Assembly: GCF_027579695.1 (NCBI RefSeq)
Contig: NC_083587.1
Location: 50,161,521 to 50,225,520 of the forward strand
DNA length: 64,000 bases
Source: Neoarius graeffei
Taxonomy: Eukaryota > Chordata > Actinopteri > Siluriformes > Ariidae
Reading direction: 5' to 3'
Shown: piece after piece, positions 56,837 to 64,000 of the stretch
Numbering within the stretch: position 1 is the first letter of the stretch
Layout of the letters: every line of letters begins with the position of its first letter
Made by a program: the position numbers and the translations under genes
The notes under the pieces: model-generated
Database searches by the model: none
The model's input: only the letters and a program-made list of their open reading frames with translations
What the model was told of the DNA's origin: nothing

Positions 56837-57066
56837 AGGGTAAAAGCTGAAACAAGGGTTCAATTCCATTGGCACCACTGTTGTCAAGTAATTGAATGGC
56901 ATGATGGGTAATATCGGAAACGGTTCACCAAACTGAAAACAGACCAGCTTACTGTTGAAGCTCACATTAATCATAAAGATGAATATGCAAGATGTTCAGG
57001 ATGGAGTTTTCCTTTAACAATCTATCTGGAAAAAATTCCAAGAAGGTACCCAGTTACACTTCAGGA
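56837..57066. other. Gene-free flank
   Basis: Probably the DNA that lay next to the right repeat before the LINE arrived. No features. Confidence 0.5.
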
Positions 57067-57880
57067 TCCATCCATCCATCCATCCATCCATCCATCTTCT
57101 ACCACTTATCTGGGTCCGGATCGCGGAGGTAGCAGTCTAAGCAGAGCAGCCCAGACTTCCCTCTCTCTGGCCACCTCCACCAGCTCTTCCGGGAGAATAC
57201 TGAGGCATTCCCAGGCCAGCCGAGAAATGTAATCTCTCCAGCGTGTCCTGGGTCTGCCCCGGGGTCTCCTTCCGGTGGGACATGCCCAGAAAACCTCCCT
57301 TGGGAGACGTCCTGGGGGCATCCTAACAAGGTGCCCGAACCACCTCAACTGACTCCTTTCGATGTGGAGGAGCAGCAGCTCTACTTCAAGTCTCTCCCAA
57401 ATGACCAAGCTTCTCACCCTGTCTGTAAGAGAGAGCCCAGCCACCCCGTGGAGAAAACTCATTTCTACTGCTTGTATCTGCGATCTTGTTCTTTCGGTCA
57501 CTACCCATAGCTAGTGACCATACCGTAGGTGAGAGTGAGAACATAGATGGACCAGTAAATTGAGAGCTTTGCCTTTTGGCTCAGCTCTCTCTTTACCACA
57601 ACAGACCGGTTTAGCATTCACATCACTGCTGACACTGCCCCGATCCGTCTGTCCAACTCCTGCTGCTTCTTACCCTCACTCGTGAACAAAACCCTGAGAT
57701 ACTTAAACTCCTCCACTTTAGGTAGCAACTCCCCCCTGACCGGAGTAGGCACTCCACCCATTTCCAGCTGAGTGCTATGGCCACAGACTTGGAGGTGCTG
57801 ATCCTCATCCCAGCCACTTCGCACTTGGCTGCAAACCGTCCCAGCGCATGCTGTAAGTCACAGATTGATGAAGCCAACTT
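57067..57880 (-). mobile_element. Rex3/RTE-like LINE, 5'-truncated, with GATG tail
   Basis: On the minus strand the end of a reverse-transcriptase protein is readable: GRFAAKCEVAGMRISTSKS (about 57800), EFKYLRVLFTSEGKKQQ, then RSQLRWFGHLVRMP and RPRGRPRTRWRDYI (about 57200-57330), closing near PPRSGPR. A GATG run (CATC at 57067-57096) follows the coding end directly, which is the known ending of Rex3. The frame is shifted at least twice between 57500 and 57850. The retrotransposon is dead; only its C-terminal domain is present. Confidence 0.8.
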
Positions 57881-58499
57881 CACTTCAAGGTCATATATCC
57901 TTAAAATGTGTTTTCCAAATATTAATATTTTAGTGATTTTAGTCATCGGACATTCAGTATCCTTATTCCCAAACAAGATTTAACAAACAACATGATTCCA
58001 AAGTCATTCGTCAATAACATGGACATTATTTTTCCAGGTTCATTCCTTATCCTGGTTCTAACCTGGTCTTCCTTCCTTCTTTACTTATTCAGACTAATGA
58101 TGGGGAATCATGTGAACACACTCTATTGTCGAATTTTATTTTCATCTCAATCTGGCCTGAGTTTCCCAAAAGCATCGCTGCACAAAGATCACCTTTAAAT
58201 GGTAGAGCGAGCAGCACAATGAAGACACTCTCTCTCCTAGTTAAGATGCTCTTAGCATTAAGAGGCTTTTGGGAGACCCACCCCTGACACCCCCCCAACA
58301 CACACACACACCATCACCACCTCCACCCAAAAAAAAAAAAAAATCAGTCTGCAAATGATTCGTTTTAATTTGGAATGCTGAATCAAATCTTTTCCTCTCA
58401 TCCACTATAGGCACCTCAGGGGCATTTTAAATAATTTATTAAGCTGGACTTGCTCTTGAGGCAAGAACAAAAAAAAAAAGCATCAGACACACACACACA

Positions 58500-58549
<50 letters not shown>

Positions 58550-58845
58550 AAAAAATGCAATAGTAATTAAGAACATTATCAAGGTAAAGGGTAATTAGAG
58601 GCCTTCAGAATGTCTATGTGTCTATACTGATGGCTCGGAAAGCAGGGTTAAGCCTCGGATTTTTATTTCCCTCCATTTTGGGGAAAATGTATTACCTTTT
58701 TAATTGTTTGGATTTTGAACTTGATTAAGCATTTAATTACAGAAATTAATTAAGTAACCTCTTCAGGGTGGCGTGATTAGTGTTATTAATCTATGAAATG
58801 CAATGGTATGTAGTATGATATATATACTGTATATATATATATATA
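57881..58845. other. Gene-free stretch with AC and TA microsatellites
   Basis: AC repeats occur at 58488-58548 and a TA run at 58815-58845. 58550-58800 is AT-rich with many TTAATTA motifs and looks single-copy. Small frames have no domain. Confidence 0.5.
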
Positions 58846-58997
58846 TTAGGGTGCCAATCATAACAATGGGGAAAATTCATTTTTGCATTTTTTAAAGTCT
58901 CACCCTCTAATTATTTTCCTTTAATAGCAAGAAAATGAAATATAAATTTAGAATAAGATGCAACAATATTTAGAGGTGGCCTCTGAAAATCCTACTG

Positions 58998-59372
58998 TTG
59001 TATAATTTTCGGACATTTATGTTCTTGTTTTTAATAAAGCTATTAAAAGATGTAGATTTAGAAAATATCAAGACCTTGAGCATCTCAAGCTTCATTACAA
59101 AGCACACCCACACTTTGTTCACAAGCCTTCGCATTCCAACAGGCTTCTTAGGAAAAGCCCCGGAGGAATGGCCAGAAGATGAAGATTACCAGGAAGGAAA
59201 GAGACTAATTGGTGGACTGAAAGTTGTCAACGATTCAGCTGAAAGAGGTGTAGCTCTTGTTCAGCAGTTCAATGATGGCATCACCATTCATGAGGATCAA
59301 AAACAGTATCTTTTACAAGTTGTCGAATACCATCGAAAACAGCATCCAACAGTGAAGAAGAGTCCTCTTTAA
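58998..59372 (+). CDS. Unknown transposon-borne protein, C-terminal part
   Basis: The 124-residue frame begins inside AT-rich DNA, so the true start or splice acceptor is not known; coding character is clear from about 59110 (GFLGKAPEEWPEDEDYQEGK) to the end (LKVVNDSAERGVALVQQFND, then EDQKQYLLQVVEYHRKQHP). The acidic and lysine-rich, helix-prone end is followed 56 bases later by AATAAA, so it is the 3' end of a transcription unit. I recall similar VNDSAERGVAL stretches in transposon-like proteins of other animals but cannot name the family or its function. It may be an intact terminal exon of a longer, lost gene. Confidence 0.5.
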   Translation: MYNFRTFMFLFLIKLLKDVDLENIKTLSISSFITKHTHTLFTSLRIPTGFLGKAPEEWPEDEDYQEGKRLIGGLKVVNDSAERGVALVQQFNDGITIHEDQKQYLLQVVEYHRKQHPTVKKSPL

Positions 59373-59646
59373 AAAAGATGTTTGGTCCTTTTATTGTTTC
59401 TATGTATTTAAGTGTTCAATACTGTTTAATAAAGTTTTCATCTCTGCAAATTAGTAGCTTCATATGATTTCCTTACATGCTATCCAAGTTTTTTTTTTTA
59501 AACAAGTCATTAGCCAAAATCACACAATAATTCCAAATTTCAGGGAGTTTGTGCCACCTCTAAACATCAATAAATTTAGCTAATATTTCACAGCATGATA
59601 TATTTAGCCCAAAGGAAAAAAACTGGGGGGTGAGACTTGAGAAATA

Positions 59647-61257
59647 CAACCCCAATTCCAAAAAAGTTGGGACAAAGTACAAATTGTAAATAAAAACGGA
59701 ATGCAATGATGTGGAAGTTTCAAAATTCCATATTTTATTCAGAATAGAACATAGATGACATATCAAATGTTTAAACTGAGAAAATGTATCATTTAAAGAG
59801 AAAAATTAGGTGATTTTAAATTTCATGACAGCAACACATCTCAAAAAAGTTGTGACAAGGCCATGTTTACCACTGTGAGACATCCCCTTTTCTCTTTACA
59901 ACAGTCTGTAAACGTCTGGGGACTGAGGAGACAAGTTGCTCAAGTTTAGGGATAGGAATGTTAACCCATTCTTGTCTAATGTAGGATTCTAGTTGCTCAA
60001 CTGTCTTAGGTCTTTTTTTGTCGTACCTTCCGTTTTATGATGCGCCAAATGTTTTCTATGGGTGAAAGATCTGGACTGCAGGCTGGCCAGTTCAGTACCC
60101 GGACCCTTCTTCTACGCAGCCATGATGCTGTAATTGATGCAGTATGTGGTTTGGCATTGTCATGTTGGAAAATGCAAGGTCTTCCCTGAAAGAGACGTTG
60201 TCTGGATGGGAGCATATGTTGCTCTAGAACCTGGATATACCTTTCAGGATTGATGGTGTCTTTCCAGATGTGTAAGCTGCCCATGCCACACGCACTGATG
60301 CAACCCCATACCATCAGAGATGCAGGCTTCTGAACTGGGCGCCGATAGCAACTTGGGTCGTCCTTCTCCTCTTTAGTCCGAATGACACGGCGTCCCTGAT
60401 TTCCATAAAGAACTTCAAATTCTGATTCGTCTGACCACAGAACAGTTTTCCACTTTGCCACAGTCCATTTTAAATGAGCCTTGGCCCAGAGAAGACGTCT
60501 GCGCTTCTGGATCATGTTTAGATACGGCTTCTTCTTTGAACTATAGAGTTTTAGCTGGCAACAGCGGATGGCACGGTGAATTGTGTTCACAGATAATGTT
60601 CTCTGGAAATATTCCTGAGCCCATTTTGTGATTTCCAATACAGAAGCATGCCTGTATGTGATGCAGTGCCGTCTAAGGGCCCGAAGATCACGGGCACCCA
60701 GTATGGTTTTCCGGCCTTGACCCTTACGCACAGAGATTCTTCCAGATTCTCTGAATCTTTTGATGATATTATGCACTGTAGATGATGATATGTTCAAACT
60801 CTTTGCAATTTTACACTGTCAAAGTCCTTTCTGATATTGCTCCACTATTTGTCGGTGCAGAATTAGGGGGATTGGTGATCCTCTTCCAATCTTTACTTCT
60901 GAGAGCCGCTGCCACTCCAAGATGCTCTTTTTATACCCAGTCATGTTAATGACCTATTGCCAATTGACCTAATGAGTTGCAATTTGGTCCTCCAGCTGTT
61001 CCTTTTTTGTACCTTTAACTTTTCCAGCCTCTTATTGCCCTGTCCCAACTTTTTTGAGATGTGTTGCTGTCATGAAATTTCAAATCAGCCAATATTTGGC
61101 ATGAAATTTCAAAATGTCTCACTTTTGACATGTGATATGTTGTCTATGTTCTATTGTGAATACAATACCAGTTTTTGAGATTTGTAAATTATTGCATTCC
61201 ATTTTTATTTACAATTTGTACTTGTACTTTGTCCCAACTTTTTTGGAATCGGGGTTG
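59647..61257 (-). mobile_element. DD34E transposon (CAACCCCAATTCCAAAAAAG ends)
   Basis: A 1611-bp element with ~220-bp inverted repeats beginning CAACCCCAATTCCAAAAAAG and ending GGAATCGGGGTTG, flanked by TA (59645 and 61258). Its relative at 6606-6973 is a fragment. Confidence 0.95.
59867..60944 (-). pseudogene. Tc1-like DD34E transposase, frame-shifted
   Basis: From the probable start at 60944 (MTGYKKSILEW) the frame runs through a TGA at 60819-60821, then stays open for 263 codons to 60006. A one-base shift in an A7 run near 60018 puts the last ~45 codons (VEQLESYIRQEWVNIPIPK ... DVSQW, stop 59867) in another frame. Helix-turn-helix residues ([19 protein letters not shown]-like) precede the catalytic [15 protein letters not shown] and SPIENIW. 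D and E are 34 residues apart. Both defects are single-base changes, so the copy is young, but no complete protein can be made from it. Confidence 0.92.
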
Positions 61258-61306
61258 TAGATAACTTCATTTTTTATTGGCACCCTAATATATGATTTTT
61301 TATATA

Positions 61307-61480
61307 CAGTCCTGTGCAAAAGTCTTAGGCACCCTATTTTTTTTTCATATAAACTTTGTTATAGATTTCTATTTTATGACTTCTACATTATGGAGTCAGT
61401 ACAAAAACATATTTTAGAGTCCAAACATTCATTTTCCAGCACAAAATTAAATATTACAAAAAAAAATGTTCGTACTGAAG
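61307..61480. mobile_element. Left part of a CAGTNCTGTGCAAAAGTCTT element
   Basis: TA-CAGTCCTGTGCAAAAGTCTT and the following ~170 bp match the left half of the MITE at 18610-19116. The right terminus is missing; the sequence passes into another Tc1-like remnant. Confidence 0.75.
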
Positions 61481-61513
61481 ACATCAAAACCATGAAATAA
61501 CATATAGAACATA

Positions 61514-62475
61514 AACTCACTGGCCACTTTATTAGGAACACCCATCCACCTGCAGTTTTATGCAGTTCTCGAATCAGCCGATCCCTTGACAGCAGCACAA
61601 TGCATAAAATCATGCAGACACAAATCAAGAGCTTCAGTTAATCACTTCATTCAAACATCAGAATGGGAAAAATTGTGATCTCAAAGTGTGACTTTCTTTC
61701 ACTGTGGCATGGGTGTTGGTTTGAGCCAGATGAGTATTTTTGGTTTGAGTATTTCAGAAACTGCTGATCTCCTAGGGTTTTCATACACAAGTCTCTAGAG
61801 TTTACACAGGATGGTGCAAAAAACAAAAAACACTGAGTGAGCGACAGTTCTGTGGATGGAAACGCTTAGTTAATAAGAGAGGTCAGAGGAAAATGGCCAG
61901 ATTCAAGGTGGTTTGAGCTGCCAGGAAGGATATAGTAACTCATAGCAACTCTTTACAACTGTGGTGAGCAGAAAAGCATGTCAGCATGCAACAGCAAAAG
62001 ACCACACTGGGTTCCACTCCTGCAGCCAAGAACAGGAATCTTAGAATCAAGAACAAGTTCCTATTAAAGTGGCCGGTGAGTCACATCACACACATCACAT
62101 TATCTCTAGCCGCTTTATCCTTCTACAGGGTCGCAGGCAAGCTGGAGCCTATCCCAGCTGACTACGGGCGAAAGGCGGGGTACACCCTGGACAAGTCGCC
62201 AGGTCATCACAGGGCTGACACATAGACACAGACAACCATTCACACTCACATTCACACCTACGGTCAATTTAGAGTCACCAGTTAACCTAACCTGCATGTC
62301 TTTGGACTGTGGGGGAAACCGGAGCACCCGGAGGAAACCCACGCGGACACGGGGAGAACATGCAAACTCCACACAGAAAGGCCCTCGCCGGCCCCGGGGC
62401 TCGAACCCAGGACCTTCTTGCTGTGAGGCGACAGCGCTAACCACTACACCACCGTGCCGCCCTGGCCGGTGAGTG
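61514..62475 (-). mobile_element. CACTCACYGGCC-family MITE carrying a SINE
   Basis: A complete reverse copy of the 37845 family, TA-flanked. Its first bases are mutated (AACTCACTGGCC). The SINE at 62081-62462 lies eleven bases or so from the right terminus. Confidence 0.85.
62081..62462 (-). mobile_element. SINE inside a MITE
   Basis: A full-length reverse copy with duplication TGGCCGGTGAG (62070 and 62463) made from MITE terminal sequence. The tail repeat is irregular (CACATCACACACATCACAT) compared with other copies. It shares the TTATCCTTCTACAGG shortening with the copy at 32523. Confidence 0.9.
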
Positions 62476-62650
62476 TATAAGGAATTATGTGGTCAACAAA
62501 AAAAGTGTCAAAAAAAGCAAAATGTGTTTGATATTTTAGATTATTCAAAGTAGTCAGCGTTTACCTTGATGACGTTTTGCACACAATTGGCATTATCTTA
62601 ACCAGCTTCATGAGGTAGTCACCTGGAATGCTTTTCAATTAACAGGTGTG

Positions 62651-63230
62651 TCAAGTCAAGTTTATTTGTATAGCGCTTTTAACAATAGACATTATCGCAA
62701 AGCAGCTCTATAGAATTTTAATGACTTTAAACATGAGCTAATTTTATCCCTGATCGATCCCCAATGAGCACGCCTGTGGCGACGGTGGCAAGGAAAAACT
62801 CCCTCAGACAACATGAGGAAGAAACCTCGAGAGGAACCAGACTCAAAAGGGAACCCATCCTCATTTGGGTGATAACAGACAACATGACTATAACATTAAC
62901 AGTTTTAACACGAAGTCTGTTTCGTTGATGTTATAAACTCTTCATTGATGGAAACTAGAGTGCAAAACTGTTCATGACAACTGCAGTCCTAAAGTTAGCA
63001 AGTCAACTGTAGTCCTCAGCCATAAAAGCATGACTGTATGTGTCCAGAGCATCTTCCAAGTGTGACTTTCAACTGTCCGTATGGGGCCGTCCTCCACAGG
63101 AGCGATGTGATGAGACCAGACGTAGGGCATCAGGATGGATCAGGCAGAAGAGGTCAGCATCTCGATCTCAGAATTGACATATAACACAGAGGGACAGACG
63201 GTGGGGGGTGAGGTGTGCCGTTCGTGAAAT
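62651..63230. repeat. Long teleost repeat (TCAAGTCAAGTTTATT type), copy 2
   Basis: It matches 11749-12520 in the same orientation, beginning TCAAGTCAAGTTTATTTGTA and ending near CAGAGGGACAGA. It has no gene. Confidence 0.7.
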
Positions 63231-63942
63231 TAGTGAAATTTCTTGCCGTTTAATTTGTTTGAGATCAAAAGTAAATAGTAAATAATAAAAATACAGTAAA
63301 TAGCCCTATTACTACTAACAACTGTAGTAATCCATATTATGTCAAGAACCGCTCAGCTAAGTAAAGAGAAATGACATCCATCATTACTCATCATGAAGAG
63401 TCCATTGTCAGTGACTCTCGTCAAGTATGAGGGGGAACTACCCAGAACTACCCAGCTCTGGTTTACACAGTAATCCAAATATTCAATTTTGTCAACATGG
63501 GTCCTCACACTTGATATATAAAAAGTCATCAAAGGTTAAGATTAGAGTTAAGGGTTGGGTTTGTTTGGGGATTTTTTCCCTTTCTTTTTTTTCCTTTTCA
63601 TCCTTCATTTTTCAGCTAAGGCTCAGAAAAGCTCTGAGAGTCTACAGACTTCCCCAGAGTACCCTACTGCATTATCACATGACCTGCAAGCCTGATTACA
63701 TCCACAGAAAAGGGGAGAAGTCGAGCTTATTTCATGAGCCTGGTCATGAAAGGACAAATGTTTCATTTGAAATGGGATGCGATATGATCGGAATCGGGTG
63801 GGTAAAGGTGGGTGTGGCTTAATTACGTTGATCCAGGATCAATGTGACATACAGAGCATCTGAGTCAATGTTTGATTCGATGCTGATCCACATCGTATAG
63901 AAGGTGTATGCAAACCCCCCACCCCACCCCCCGTGAGACTGG
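63231..63942. other. Gene-free stretch
   Basis: The frame 63427-63822 (131 aa) has a run of hydrophobic and Ser/Phe residues from T-rich DNA and no recognised domain. I do not support it as a gene. Confidence 0.4.
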
Positions 63943-64000
63943 GTGGCACGGTGGTGCAGTGGTTAGCACTGTCGCCTCACAGCAAGAAGGTTCTGGGTTC
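63943..64000 (+). mobile_element. SINE head, cut by window end
   Basis: GGTGGCACGGTGGTGCAGTG with the usual head up to the B box start GGGTTC at the last base of the window. Confidence 0.85.

Larger units (their letters stand above)
58846..61288. mobile_element. Unclassified TA-flanked element with TTAGGGTGCCAAT ends
   Basis: TTAGGGTGCCAAT at 58846 and its complement at 61276-61288 form inverted ends, each next to TA. Inside lie the 3' part of an unknown gene (58998-59372), an AATAAA signal at 59428, and the DD34E transposon at 59647-61257. Without the transposon the element is about 830 bp. A phrase AGAGGTGGC (58971) is mirrored by GCCACCTCT (59552), a second inverted feature. Confidence 0.6.
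61481..62650. mobile_element. Tc1/mariner-like remnant split by a MITE
   Basis: The parts 61481-61513 (GACATCAAAACCATGAAATA) and 62478-62650 (GGAATTATGTGGTCAAC ... GCTTCATGAGGTAGTCACCT) seem to join when the MITE at 61514-62475 is removed. This pairing is by recollection of a common fish element. Termini are not seen. Confidence 0.5.

Overview
This window looks like non-coding, repeat-dense nuclear DNA from a teleost fish. The evidence is the repeat content: many copies of one tRNA-headed SINE, several Tc1-like DD34E transposons with perfect TA target duplications, TA-, TTA-, TTAA- and 8-bp-duplicating MITEs, a Penelope-like fragment, a Rex3/RTE-like LINE end and a LINE with a restriction-like endonuclease. 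The SINE and the Tc1 families suggest an otophysan, possibly a catfish; that is an impression from memory, not a measurement. I found no convincing host protein-coding exon, rRNA gene or functional tRNA gene. Almost every long open frame is a transposon gene, a SINE shadow or a microsatellite.

Layout. 1-8 kb: end of a MITE, a palindrome-rich foldback element built from ATGCAT-centred units (793-1311), one copy of a two-copy repeat carrying a SINE, a decayed Tc1 element (4037-5609), and local tRNA-like repeats around a Tc1-like 3' fragment. 8-16.3 kb: twin 528-bp MITEs, a 0.7-kb TIR element, a long teleost repeat, and a 2.5-kb hAT element (13742-16222) containing a Penelope-like fragment with an inverted arm and a SINE. 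16.3-19.5 kb: single-copy-looking sequence, tandem SINEs with different 3' bodies, and a 507-bp MITE. 19.5-25 kb: an ISL2EU-like element (YqaJ-type and THAP gene remnants) containing a Harbinger-like MITE, then a 640-bp TTAA foldback element. 25-37 kb: SINEs, the second copy of the two-copy repeat carrying a hAT MITE, a GATG higher-order minisatellite, and stretches that may be conserved non-coding DNA. 37-42 kb: MITEs and a large inverted duplication (arms 38742-39543 and 40078-41877). 43-50 kb: a Tc1-like element, gene-free sequence and tandem repeats rich in AGGTCA half-sites. 50-57 kb: a nearly complete RLE-type LINE flanked by about 740-bp direct repeats and split by a Tc1 element. 57-64 kb: Rex3-like end, an unclassified element with a 125-aa frame split by a DD34E transposon, and a multi-level nest of elements.

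The parts do not form a pathway. What they give is a relative history of insertions: SINEs inside hAT and MITE elements, Tc1 inside the LINE and inside an older repeat, and a helicase-fragment element inside one arm of the inverted duplication. The most unusual structure is the LINE at 50790-56080: it lies between long direct repeats that look like a giant target-site duplication, and its own 3'-terminal 48 bp also stands at its 5' end.
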